Assembly: GCF_964204645.1 (NCBI RefSeq)
Contig: NC_134029.1
Location: 20,912,450 to 20,976,449 of the forward strand
From: Tubulanus polymorphus
Taxonomy: Eukaryota > Nemertea > Palaeonemertea > Tubulaniformes > Tubulanidae
Direction of reading: 5' to 3'
Length of the DNA stretch: 64,000 nucleotides
Both the position numbers and the translations under genes were made by a program. Below the pieces are notes generated by a model. It saw only the letters and a program-made list of their open reading frames with translations. It was not told the DNA's origin and ran no database searches. Positions 24,641 to 36,804 of the stretch are shown here, piece after piece (the first letter of the stretch is position 1; the number at the start of each line of letters is the position of its first letter).

Positions 24641-24996
24641 CTTGAAGTTGCTGGCAATGAATAAAGATTCTTTTTAAACACATCACATGAGCTGTATGTT
24701 TGTTTTGAATAGATAGATAAATCACAAGAATTAAATTTGTATTCAGAGAGGCCAAAAGTTATCTTATTGATATTCTTAGCCAGGTGTCATTCTTAAAATG
24801 TTCAGTCATTTTCTAAAATAACAGTTAGTTAGAGTTAATTGGAGTCAAAAGTGATCCTTTTATATTTCAGACTCGACATAAGCAACAAAAAACAAGCGTT
24901 CTGATTTCTGCAAGTTGAAAGATGTAGCGAATTTGAAAAACTGCTGAACTTCATTCATTTTTGTGTCAAAAAACGTTGATTAGCAATTCAACAGAA

Positions 24997-25851
24997 ATGG
25001 AGAATAACGAACTAGATGATAGTTTCGACGAGCCCTTTTTCAGTGAACTGTCTCATTCTCACAGCACCGGAAACCTGGCCGAGTCGTTGCACAGCGGATC
25101 GGATAGCGGATCGGATATAGCGCCATCCGAATCCGTGGTTTCGTTGTCCGATTCGGAAACCAATTACGTACCGTATCAAGCGAATCGGTTGCTGCGTCGT
25201 CGAGGCTCGGCTCCACCGGCCGTGCTGGAACACCTGAAAACTGCGTTCCCTCTAACGCAGAAACAGATCGTCGAAGAAGATGAAAGTGCAAACGGCGAGG
25301 CGAAATACTCGCCTAAAACGGCGCCCGCGTTCTCGTCGAAACGCTACATAACCCGGCGCGGTTCGTTACCGCCGGCGTTTTCGTCCGAAAAGAAATCCGT
25401 CCGCGATTCGGCGACCGATCGTAAAACGCAGGAGTTCGGCAGTACGTCGATGTCGCAGCCGTATCACTCGGCGATACTGAACCGGTTTTATCAGCGATTG
25501 AATTCGGTGCCGCCGCCGGCGCAGTCGTTACACCGGCGCTCGTCCACCGAGGATCTGAACGAAGTGTACAAGAAAATCGGAATCGATAACGATTTAAACC
25601 CGGCGACGCCGTCGACTCAACCGGCCGCGCATAGCAGCAATTTCCTGTCTCTACTCGGAGTCGCCGGGTTTAAGAAGCCGACCACTCCGGAGATTAAACG
25701 TAAAGGTTATTGGCTGTCTAGTATGTTTGTTCCAGCGACTCCGGCGGTTAATGAAGATGTTGGCGCGGTGAAGAAGGCCGTTTCGGAGATACCGGTGAAG
25801 AAATCGTTGCGCCGACGCGATATTAATTGTTTCGCGCCGACCTCTATGTAA
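24997..25851 (+). CDS. Uncharacterised Ser-rich protein with repeated RRGS-x-PP motifs
   Basis: A single uninterrupted coding exon of 284 residues. The first ATG has a good context (ACAGAAATGG), and an acceptor at 24870 implies an untranslated exon upstream. I do not recognise the family. The N-terminus is acidic and Ser-rich (about residues 5-56). The motif RRGSAPPA (S71) is repeated as RRGSLPPA (S123), with a weaker copy RLNSVPPPA (S170), and RRSS occurs at 180-183. The basic-x-x-Ser pattern is what PKA/AGC or CaMK-type kinases favour and what 14-3-3 proteins can bind; this is inference. No signal peptide, membrane segment or globular domain is seen, so it is probably a disordered intracellular protein. 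GC-rich codon use, much higher than the flanks, supports real coding. It shares a divergent promoter region with JADE. Confidence 0.8.
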   Translation: MENNELDDSFDEPFFSELSHSHSTGNLAESLHSGSDSGSDIAPSESVVSLSDSETNYVPYQANRLLRRRGSAPPAVLEHLKTAFPLTQKQIVEEDESANGEAKYSPKTAPAFSSKRYITRRGSLPPAFSSEKKSVRDSATDRKTQEFGSTSMSQPYHSAILNRFYQRLNSVPPPAQSLHRRSSTEDLNEVYKKIGIDNDLNPATPSTQPAAHSSNFLSLLGVAGFKKPTTPEIKRKGYWLSSMFVPATPAVNEDVGAVKKAVSEIPVKKSLRRRDINCFAPTSM

Positions 25852-26440
25852 ATCGTAAAGAGATAATTACTCAGAAGTATTATTGATGCTATATCAGTGT
25901 TCTATCATACAGTATTAATTGTATTATACCAAATACTAGCAAAAATACATAAAGAGAAGTAAGAGTTATTCAGAAAATGAAATGATAGTCTATTTAAATC
26001 AAAACTGCTTATTCAGAAATTCAGTTATTCATGATTATTTTCCTTTTATGTATTTTTGCAATACTTAAGTGGATGTTGGATGTATTCCTTAACTACCTAC
26101 ATGCGTGTTCCATTGATTAAAGAAATTTAATTAATTTTTATCAGTCTCAATATTGCTCAATGAGATACATATGAATCGACTGCTTATTTATGTCAATTTG
26201 TCTCAACTCATTCTTAAGGCATGGGTCACTTAATCCGTAATGAATAATGTCTCGCAATATGAAATAATTAGTCACTATAAGTATTGTCTCGAGTGCCATG
26301 TATTTAATTTGTTGTAATTATTTAATGCTGGATAGTATCTTAGTATTTAATGTATAAAGCCCATACTTCCATTAATGCCGTTCACCGATAAAATGTTGTC
26401 AAAAAAACTAATATTTACTTTTATGCTGATTTTTTGATGC

Positions 26441-26446
26441 AATAAA
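26441..26446 (+). terminator. Polyadenylation signal of the 24997 gene
   Basis: AATAAA about 590 bases after the stop codon, in AT-rich 3' UTR-like sequence. It lies about 410 bases from the convergent receptor gene's own signal. Confidence 0.5.
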
Positions 26447-26856
26447 TTAATGAACAAAATCTAAAACCATTCTTTAGTTAAGTTAGTGAATCATTAGATT
26501 AGATCTAAAATTCACTACGTTTAGTTTTGGTGTGAAATTGTAATTATTTTCCATTATATCTCGATGGCTCATTTTTCTTCTGGATGGGGTTCGAACCTGT
26601 TAGCATCGCGATACTACCACCCACCCATAGATTGATTCCACATCTCAGATTCATTGTGGGCTTGCTCCGATACTCGCGTGCCATAGTTAGATTAAGTAGC
26701 GCGCCTAATAACCGACTAGCATGCCAGGGACCTATGCTAACCATTGCACTCTTCCATAGGGACCTCCGTTGTTTTTACGACCCGGTCCGAGAGTCAGCCG
26801 TCAGACACCCGGGTTTCCTTGATAAACCAAATAGTTTTTAAGACACAAATAATTTG

Positions 26857-26862
26857 TTTATT
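26857..26862 (-). terminator. Polyadenylation signal of the GABA-B-like receptor
   Basis: TTTATT on the plus strand (AATAAA on the minus strand), about 125 bases beyond the receptor stop codon at 26987-26989. Confidence 0.5.
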
Positions 26863-26986
26863 ACGTTTAAACTTATACAAAATTCTATATATACATGTAT
26901 TACATATCAGTGACAATGCATACATTAAATGCCAAAATGATAACAAAACATGGAAAGTGTAGATCTTCGTAGCACATAAAAATATA

Positions 26987-29900
26987 TCAGACAATGATAT
27001 CGTCATCGTTATCAAGTTGTTCTGGTGAATAGTTCAAAGTGTACTGTCTTTTCTGTCTGGTAAACTGGGGTCGACTTTCGTTATATCCCGCAGGTGTTGT
27101 CGACGTATCTGGAGTGTAACTGGACATTCCATTGTAAACGGTATGGATGCCGCTATCGTCACTCGATATGGTACTGTGATAGGGTGGTGACGATGAATTT
27201 TGTGGCGTGGTCTTTGCTCGAACGTTGTTGTACCTATTGTCGTAATACCCGGGTCTAACGTGGTGTGTATATCGATAATGGTCGGATATGTCCGACCCGT
27301 CCAGCGCGTTGTCTATCGCGCTATCGTCCAAATTTACATCCTCTAAAGAACGTACGTAAGCCATGTTAGCCCTAGCGTGTATATTGGTAAAATGTGCGCG
27401 TACTTGTGCCGGGTCTAGATCCTCGCCAGGAGGAATGTGCCCGTTCGGTATTTTGTCATCTAGATGCCGCGTTAGGTCGGTTTCGATGACGTCACCAGGA
27501 TGTGCTCCGTCCGTCTGACTGTGAACTATAACGTCGACGTTTACCGGGTTTATCTGTAATTTGCCGGAGACGGTTGCCTGTCGTCCGGACTGCCTGCGAT
27601 TGTCTCCTCGGATGTACGACTGAAACTTATCGGCTCCGTACACGTACAGTCGATCGTTTAATTCACGAATAGTGACGTCTTTCTAAAATCAAAAAATTAA
27701 AAAATCAACGATTTAATCTCCTGTCGTTGTTTGGTCGTTTCTATTGTTTGTAAATACATGGCAGATTCTGCCGTATTCGGTAGCATGATGTTGAATATTT
27801 AATCGATTTTTAAGACGACTTTCCAATAAAGAATGAAATTTTGAGAGTTGACTGATTCCGAGTTTGTGGCAAATTCTCTGAATATATCTACATGCATTAT
27901 ATTCAAATTTGCCGGAATTCCGATTGTATCACCTGTTTGATCGTTTGCTTGAGATTTTCTATTTCGTTCACCAGCGCTTCCTGCCACGAGTCGGTCTCCT
28001 TTTTACTACCGCCGAATATTTTCCTCAGGAACGAGCTCGACTTGTCCTTGGCATCTTGTGTTTTTCGTAGCGACTCGCTGAATTTCAAACGTTCGTCCCC
28101 GTTTTGCGCTCCTTTCAGTATCCGCCGATGATGTAATATCTGAAGTTCATTTGAGATTCAGACGACTTAATGCAACCATCATTAGGAATCAAGACGATCG
28201 ATATTTCATAAATATAACTTGATATTTGCCTATACCTTCGGTATAAAAAGCACGCTGGTATTTGAAGCGGTGAGAACCAAAATGGCAAGTCCGGTTACAC
28301 CGTACGACACGGTCTCTTCAGCGCTTGATATCAGCATCGTAGGGACCAATAAAACTCCTACAATTAATCGGTAAATATATTCGTGAAAAATATATCTTTG
28401 AAATTATGTATTAAATGTTTGAAGTCATTCTCGACAAGCAAGTCTTCTTAAATATTCTGCGCTCCACAAATTTTTCATTTTAATCGACGAAATAATGATA
28501 TTTTGCACCTTGAAAACTGGTTTTAAAGATTACCTGAAAGGACGACGTTATACATCACGAGATATACATAGGGGGCATCTTGCATAGAAGGTAGTGTCAC
28601 GTGACGAGTATGCCAGGCGAAATACATGCAGGCGGCCAATATAGCACCTTTATACGCGTAAAACAGCACAACCCACAGAGCACGAATGTTAGACCAACAT
28701 TGTTCGTGTCGGTAGATATAATCCGTACCCGTATCACTCTGAAACATATAGACACAAGGGTGTGATCATTAAGATATTTCATTGAATAAAACAAATAAAA
28801 CATGTTTATGGTCTGGTCTGTCATGGTCTGATTCAGCTGATTCGGGGTGCTACCCCAAAACGGGGCATATCATGCAACGCAGAGAAAGCTAAAATTTACA
28901 AAAATAAACTAAGCTTATTTCATTTTGGGTGACTTGACATCTTTAGGGGGATGCGCACCCTTCCTCGGACCCGCCCATCATCTATTAGTTACGATTATTT
29001 ATTTCAAGCGTCATAGAATCATTACGAAAATGCTCACCTTATACAGCCAGGCGATGTTCCTGGTTTGGCACTCTGGGGTGTCTCCAAAACTCCAAATAGA
29101 TACTAATATAATATCTAACACTACGAATATAAGTATTACAGCTAAAAGCACCAGATCTTGAGTTATCTGTAAAAATATGAACATCTTGAAAATCAAATCA
29201 CGCGATCCAGGGCTCGGTTGTTTGGATCATGCATACGGTACCTTCCCGTTGCGACTTAGGTTTCTAAAGATAACGTAAACTCGCCATACTTTCAATAAAC
29301 AAGTTCCATAAAACATCGATGATGATATGGGTAAAATATACCGGGCAGCCTGGAAAAATTTCAGACGAAAGGATCACGCATAGTTAATCATTTCTATAGT
29401 TGATATCGAGAGTTGATATTGTACAAGTGTATAATTAAACAGGGGCGGATCTTTGACAAGGAGGCGCGCTTCAAATAGAAAGAAATTTGTTGTCGCTGGG
29501 GCTTACGAAGACGATTTGGAAAAATCTATGCATTTTTCATGGCAGTTCAATATTTTCAAAAAATGAATTCATGTATCAATCTTTATATTTTCCTTAATGT
29601 TCAACAACAACACTCGATAGAAAAGGGGGGACGATGGGGCACGTCCCGTGCGTTAAATCCGCCCCTGTTCATTGAAGAGATTATTGATAATCGGACCGCG
29701 TACCCAGAGCAGACGTTTGGACGAATAGGCCGATTGCGAGCTGATCTCACAACCGCGTAATATCACATATAGACAGGCTAATACTGATCCCGATAATATT
29801 ATTACATTCAAATTAGGACTGGTCATCTTTATGAACCTAAAAATTGAAGAAAAAATCATTGCGTAATACGAAAATAGTTCCAAAATATTATTTCATAAAA

Positions 29901-32900
29901 GAGACTGAGATTTTTATATCTGCCCATGCCGCTTACTTGTGATCTCTGTTCAAAATGATGTAGACAAGGATGGCTATAGAATAGGCCATGAGCAGCGTGG
30001 CGAGTGAGGTTAGAATCACGAACAGGGCCAAACTGGACGTTTCCATTCGAAAATCGACCTTCACCGAATCATTATCCGGCAGGCCTGGCGAAAATAACGA
30101 GATAGAGTTATATTTAGTTTTTAGGGCGTAGTTCGTTTATTGATTACAAAAAAAATAGTGTTTACCTAGATTTAATATATCTGATTTAGACTCCGTTAGA
30201 TGAAGGAAATCGTAATAAACACCCATTACCGAATGCGTTGTACCTGTAAGTAATATTAAAATCATATATCGGCAAATACATCATCCAATCAATGTGAAAA
30301 GCGTTTGGAAACTTTTGATATTTTGATTTTGGTATTTTCATCTCAATTCAATAGTAAGCAAACGCGACGCTCTTTTCGTACCGTGCGAAAATGAAATGGA
30401 CACATTTTGTAATCTGCTCCGATGATGGTTGAAATGAATGAATCCGGTAACGCCGTTCATCTCGACGCTACCAATGGCTGTTGATATGTTCAGATTTGCC
30501 GGGTAGGGGTTATCCGTTGCTTGTATCGAATTCACTACTACTTGTATTGCGTCGTAGGCCAGGGCGGCCTGGTAGATTAGGTCACCGGTTATGACGTCAT
30601 GATGAGATATCGACGATATGAAGCTATCCTCCTGAAATCGTGTTGAAATGTTTCATCAGAAATATTTAAAAAAATACTATCTTCAGTACTTGAGAATAAT
30701 GTTTTTGTTATTCTTTGCAGGTTTTTAGGTTTGATTTATCAATTTTTTTTACCGTGAAAATATCGGTCGAAAAGCGAATCTGTTTGGGTTGAAATGCATT
30801 TTGGGGACACCAGACCATCTGTTGCCCTGTGAAACCCTGGACAGGATGTTTATATTTGGGCAATAGCCATATATATCGGCCGCCCGTTTCGTCATCGTTG
30901 CTGCATATATATTCGCTGGCCTCCTGGTTATCTAAATATACTATAACAATACGCAACCGACTTGCCTGAAACAGAAGAAATAAATTCAAACCATCGATTC
31001 GTTCTTTCTTTCAGTGAATCCTATGAAAATAGAATAATTTTAAGAACTAAGTATAGTAATCGAGTATTCAATAACTTTGTCACATTTTTCAAATTGATAT
31101 TAAATTGTATAGTAATTATAAGTAGAATATTTCGATTCCAAATTCGGTCTGGTTAATGATAAATCACGAAGAGCCTGGAGGCGACACTCGTTCGTTTGAA
31201 TTTTCGGCGCTCTCGTCAGCGCTATACTTCAATCTAGGCGTGGTCCCGTTCTTAAACAACGTCTATATTTAGATGTGAATCGATGCGCGTTTCGTGTATA
31301 TCAACTATAAACGCGATATTACCGGTTACATCTTTCTTTATCCATATTAGAATCGTATTTGAACGTTGTAGACTTATATTCCTAGAAGGGTTTTGATGTT
31401 CTACAGTCCCTTCAGAAGTGCATTATCCGATATTTTATTTCAAGCATTTCAATGTTTTCATCATTGCAGACTGAATATCAAAATACCATCGGTTTTGTCA
31501 TTTCTCTCCTAGGAAAACTAACCAAGATTTCAGGTCATCGTTGCGTAAAAGGATTTTATATTTGAATTGACACCCGCAACCCCTGTCATAACGCTATCCT
31601 TTGTTCCCTGGTTAACCTTCGGTCGTGTCCTCTTATACGTGAGAACGGCCCAAATCGATCATAAATCGGGAATTCTAAAGCAAGAAAATACCGGCCAACA
31701 CAGGTCAAGGCACGTGTCTCACACGTCATCCTGCTCAGAGCGGGCTATGATATATGACACTATTCATGAAAAAATCTGCAATTCTGGTTTCGAACCCGCA
31801 AGACTAGCATAAAAGGTAACGGTATAAACAACGTAGAAATTGAATTTAGGTTTTTGATTTTACATACTTTGAGAATACTAGAAGTTTCGGAATTTTTAGA
31901 TTTGATGATTTCCATGATTACTTTGATGTTATTTTCCTCCAGATTTTTCCGTAATAACTGGCTTCCCTGTAGACAAAACACGCGAAAAAAACTCCACATT
32001 AATCAGAATGATGGTTGATAGAACTAATGAGATATGTCTTGTGGTGATTCCTGAGAAAGTTACCTGATAGTTTAGCTGCTGTTGCGATGTAACGAGGACT
32101 ACTTTATTCCAGTTAAGTTCTTGTATTAATTCTGCTACAGCTGAATGTCTCGGATCGGCCGTTGGGTAGATGTTATACACTGAGTCCGGTAATCGAATAA
32201 TACTGTCTTTTATCAAAATCTGAAGAATGAATTACAAGGACTGGTTGATATCATTTAGAAATGTTGGGATTTAATTTAAAAATTGTTGAAATTCGCAGAG
32301 TTGAGAGGTTTTTCTTAACGCACCTGGGGAAGTAATCCTTGGTTGAGAAAATGTTTTTTAGTTCTCGCCCCGGACTCGCAGTCCCCGCCAATTAGAACAA
32401 CCATATCTGCACTGGATCTAAGACTCGATTTCAACACACTTTTCTCTACGTCAGCCGAACACTGAAAAAATTCAGTATAAAAAAGAAATGATTTCAAACA
32501 GCAAACTCGTATAGCCGACGCCAGCTGGTCCAAAGCAATATAGCGAAGCGTTTGACAAAAATATCGTTCTTCAATGGAAAAGCTTGTTTTTTTGTCAGGG
32601 ACATGAAAGTGCTGCTCAAATAAACTTCGAGCCAGTTACCTAGGAAACAAATGGGTGCAACGCACTATCAGCCATGTATTATAATATATAGTTCAGTATT
32701 GGAAAGCTTACGAACTGTTTGTCGAAACGAAATTTATATGTTTGGAAAAAACGGAAAAAGATTCGAACGTAGAACGAGTGGAAATCCTTCCTTATTCAAT
32801 GTTTCGATTTTCAATCAATCAGGCTTTTGTAATTATCAGTGCCGTGATGTATATATTCCGGTATTCGATAATGAAATTATATAACCCGCCCTGTACGGTA

Positions 32901-33413
32901 TCAGGTCGCGGTTAATATGAAGCCCTCGAAGCAGTTTATTAATCAGGCGAGCCTAATTAGAGATTGATTGATTAATGAAAGATTAATTGATTAATTAATC
33001 TGATGAGACTCATATACGAAGTCAACTCGGAATTATCGCATCTTAATGATGATATCGTAAGCCGATTACGCATTTCCGGTGCAGTAGAATAATTCTAGGA
33101 TACACCTTCTGAACCGGAGGCTTCCATTTTCTTTTTACCAAAAAGGTTTTCTTAATCATGTCTTGGAAATCGCAGTTAAACACTATTGTTACTCACTAAC
33201 CTTTGTATCTGTATAAGAGAATACGACGTCACGATCGAGTACGTATTGCTGAGATTTATTCCAAGCGAGTTGCATTCCCAGTAATTCCGCGTTTCCCTGC
33301 TGAGATTTACTACCCGACAGTGGCAGTAATCCATGTATGATAATCCTACTGTCGACTCGTCTCCAAAATATAAAAACTAGCATTAACGAAAAACGTCGAA
33401 ACAACACTGCCAT
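26987..33413 (-). CDS. GABA-B-like class C G protein-coupled receptor
   Basis: Fifteen coding exons, highest first: 33201-33413, 32324-32461, 32064-32219, 31868-31966, 30753-30965, 30382-30631, 30166-30243, 29937-30084, 29704-29836, 29242-29349, 29038-29166, 28534-28738, 28236-28357, 27933-28139, 26987-27682. All phases agree: 964 residues. A signal peptide (about 1-22) precedes a Venus-flytrap domain (about 25-395; HGLLPLSGSKSQQG, VVLIGGDCESG, AALAYDAI). Seven membrane segments follow from about 402 to 663. GABA-B hallmarks are HKFIKMTSPNLN before TM2, FYAYKGAILAACMYFAWHTR in TM5-loop, MYNVVL in TM6 and SVLFIPK ending TM7. There is no cysteine-rich linker, as in GABA-B receptors. A coiled-coil-prone stretch (about 700-745) is followed by a ~200-residue Ser-rich tail ending DDIIV, a possible class II PDZ ligand. 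Subtype is not assignable: the residue matching the GABA-contact Glu in QEAPLAYDA is Gln here. It probably couples to G proteins at the plasma membrane; the ligand is unknown. Confidence 0.93.
29440..29667. mobile_element. hAT-like MITE in a receptor intron
   Basis: The 228-base element begins CAGGGGCGGAT and ends with the exact complement ATCCGCCCCTG, an 11-base terminal inverted repeat of the CAGGGG type common in hAT elements. It lies between receptor exons 29242-29349 and 29704-29836. It has no transposase and no clear 8-base target duplication, so it is an old non-autonomous copy. Confidence 0.55.
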
Positions 33414-36400
33414 TATAAAGGCGGCTAGCTTAGCGTATCATCGTCATGTCATTTTTCGTTTGCATGTTTTGCGAGATAGAAAACAAAATTGTTAGTATAA
33501 AACTCTCTTGCCAATTCATCTGGATTTGTCAAAATTCATTAAGCTTACTTAATTCTTCTATATCCGTCAAGACCCTCTCTATATAAATATATCCACAATG
33601 AAAAGAACACTTTCGAAATACGTATACACAACTTTCATTCGTTTGAATAGTATCACGGGTTTATAGTTGTTGTGTCGCGTCGAGCTGTATATGTATATTT
33701 ATTTTGTGGTCACCCGCGGTCAAATCGCGACAGTAAAGGGTTTCCCGGCCGCAGAATTATCGGCAAATAAAACAGCACTTAATAATACTCGGATTATGCA
33801 CGGAAATCGCTTACAGCGTTAACTATGTTTATTTTCACACGCGAATCGCAGAATTCGAAACCATTCGAGACGACGAAGAACTGATTTCTTTGATTAGATT
33901 ATCACTAGCTCGGCATCGGTTTGCCAGATTAATTTTCAGGAAAAAAAAACACCTCCAACCTCGTATATCAGACCCGAATAGTCACCACTGTGTTTAATAA
34001 TATCTAGCAGTTTTTCTTCGTATGTTGATTGTCACGCATTTCCTTTCCGTCGAAAACCTGTCAAAATTCGACAGTCGGCTCTTTTCTTAACGAAGCATGT
34101 CGTACTGTGTATGTATATACATAGCCTAATACTCATCCAGTCTCAAATTACGGAGGTACTTCATTGCAATAACCACCTGAAATAAGATTAAACGTGAAGT
34201 ACAATAGGGCCTTTATGAATATCGAGAATAGGGCACATGATGAACAGGCTTGAGTGTATACACCACTTAACAAACAACTTTCATATATACACGTTTTTAA
34301 TTTAAGTCGAACAAGCAACTGATTGTAGAGATTAAAAAAAAAAAATCTAAGACTTTTGCGCCACCGCGAAACTGGATTTTCTTAGAAGTATGCCTTCGTG
34401 TTATAGATAGATTCTATATTATAACTGTATACCGTAACAAGTTATTTTTTCCTTATTTCTTTCTAGAGTATATAAAACATAATTTTAGTGTTGTTTTAGC
34501 GATTGGATTGTGATCTTCGCAGAAAAGATATTTCTATTCCGGCATAGAAAGCGAATTTAACTCGTTAGAATTGAGAATTATTGCCAAATTGATATTCACG
34601 ATCTGATTACTGCAGAATTTTGGCCGCTCAGCCACTACAAAACTGACAAAATTATGATTTCAATTGGAAATTATTGTATATAGTGTCTTTATTCTTTCTT
34701 TGCGGAATTTAATTCTACGTTTAAAGGCGTTCAAATATGAAGTTTGTTGTAGTTCTTCGTTATTTCGCCAAATGCTATGGACTATTAGTAACATAAATCA
34801 ATATTAGTCGGCCATACATATTCTCAAACAGCATACGCAATTTGAGCGGTAACTTTCGATATTTCTGCAGTTTTGAAAGAAACACGCCGTGAATAATTTC
34901 AGTAGAATAATTCACAGTTGTTCGCGTGTGGAGTCGACATGCTTATTTACGCTAAAAACCGGTTGCCGGAAAAGCTAATGAATTTGTACACATACTGGCA
35001 CAATTTCAATACATACATAGAATCAATTGAGGTAATTGTAGCAGTAACAAGCAAGTGATATATCGGTAACTAGCATCAACAGTGCTGATTATATGAATAA
35101 AACATATCATATTGAATAATGTAGAAGCGATATGAGAAAACTTTATAGATGAAGTTCAATCCAATTTTAATATATTGCTTATCCGTGTTTAAGTTCGAAC
35201 TGTTTAGCCCAGCGTACCGACACGGGAAAACACGGAAATAGGAGACGTTAAAAAATATTTCCGAGCGTTTGTGTCGTGTGCGTTTTAACGAGAAACATGT
35301 GCTTTCAGGTACTGGGTTCTTAAACCTGTTCATTCCGTGTTTCCCTGCGTCGTGTGTGTTAGGGTTTACAAACTAGGAATTCGATAAGGGTTCGTTTTTC
35401 CAGCATCAGTCACTACTTCCCCACCCTCGACAACGTTTTCTCGTTGGTGATTGATGGGAAATCTTTTACCACAGCTTTTCTCATGATAGAAATAGAAATT
35501 GAACGCTTTTGCTCAATGTTTTTGTGGTTTACTAGTGTTTGTTAATACGCTTGGATAATCTTTTTATGAATACACGAATAAAAATGGTAGCCTACTTTTC
35601 AGGACATCAGAAAAGTGAACGGTTTTATATACTTTAGAATGTAATTTGTTTATCGTCGCAGTCTGTTGCTGTTTGTTTTCCCGCTGTTGTGTGAATGTAA
35701 AAATGAACACGTAAAGCATCTATATTTTCTAGTCGATTCAAATTGAGAATGTACGTAATCTATAGTTACGGTACATTCCTGAATATAATGAAAGTTTTAG
35801 TAGCACGTAATCAAACGTTTCATATATAGCCACGGGCGATGATTTCTAGACTAATGAAAAATGCATATTACAATTTTTTTCATTACTATCCTATTTGCCG
35901 ACAAAAGATATAAATTTTCCAGTTTAGTCACCCGTTCTGTAAGTCACGGAACTATACTGAATAGATCCATTATTTTCACTATAGACCTAGATGTAGGATG
36001 GCGTCTTGAATTTTGGTAACGGAATTTTTCGTTGAATTTTTGTTCATTCGTCAAAAGAACAAGACAAAATAGAAAGCCAACCGTCATTCAACATATAATG
36101 TAAATTGATAAATTTGAATTGTCCTACATGTGTGATGCCTAAACAACAGCAATAAACTAGATAATACCGCTTGTTTTCTTTTCTACTTACCTTATTTTCA
36201 TTTGAAAGATTCTCGTAGATCGGGCGGGGTTTTGTTTTGTTTACCTACGTAGGTATTTCACTTAGTCCGTCTGCCCTCTCCAGCCAGCCAAGCAGTTGCA
36301 GCAGTTGTAATGTAATTCATGCAGCGTTCATTGTTTTTTCCAGGCTGACTGGCTGTTTCTATCGATAAATCGCTAGGTGTTGCAGCACATCAGTACTACT

Positions 36401-36757
36401 ATTGCCGCAATTGACATAGTAATCAATGATTGTGAAGGCGACACCCTTTATTCAATGCATCAGGTTCAATCGGCGGTACTGACAACAAGTCACAGTTCTG
36501 CCACCTATACAAACTCGCTGCCAACTTTCAACTATTCAATTCGAACATTTTCGCGCATAATTCTGATCAATCCAGAAATAATCGAGGCCAACGATGTATT
36601 GAACAAGAAACAAAGAAAGATTTATTTGATGATGAATTGAACAGCATAAGGAGTTACATTATGACAGCGTATTTCCATTTTTTATTGCCACCGGATACTT
36701 TAATCATATTTGACCATATTTCCCGCTACATCTGAAAGATTGAAATTGAAATTGAAA
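33414..36757. other. No recognised gene; upstream of the receptor
   Basis: AT-rich sequence that should hold the promoter and any untranslated first exons of the minus-strand receptor. I could not place a transcription start. It contains the second copy of a MITE-like repeat (35218-35352) and otherwise shows no coding or RNA features I can support. Confidence 0.5.
35218..35352 (+). mobile_element. MITE-like repeat, copy 2 (first copy at 8761-8910)
   Basis: Bounded by imperfect terminal inverted repeats: it starts CGACACGGGAAAACACGG and ends with the complement of CGACGCAGGGAAACACGG. Between them lie the words GGAGACG, TTTCCGAGCG and TGTCGTGTGCG, in the same order as the minus strand of 8761-8910. 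Flanking GTTTA words may extend the inverted repeats outward. No open reading frame. Confidence 0.6.
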
Positions 36758-36763
36758 TTTATT
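36758..36763 (-). terminator. Polyadenylation signal of the PAN-like gene
   Basis: TTTATT on the plus strand (AATAAA on the minus strand), about 42 bases beyond the stop codon at 36805-36807, implying a very short 3' UTR. Confidence 0.5.
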
Positions 36764-36804
36764 TTCATTACGATGTTACATTATTGAACGATATAAAGAT
36801 AGAA

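Noticed and set aside
26544-26841. Open frames on both strands between the 24997 gene and the receptor
   Set aside because: The region lies at or after both genes' 3' ends and contains a GGGGTTCGAACC word suggesting repeat origin. No domain is recognised.
32880-33005. Run of GATT/ATTA words considered as a homeodomain-binding cluster
   Set aside because: It looks like a simple AT-rich repeat inside the first receptor intron, with no independent support for regulation.
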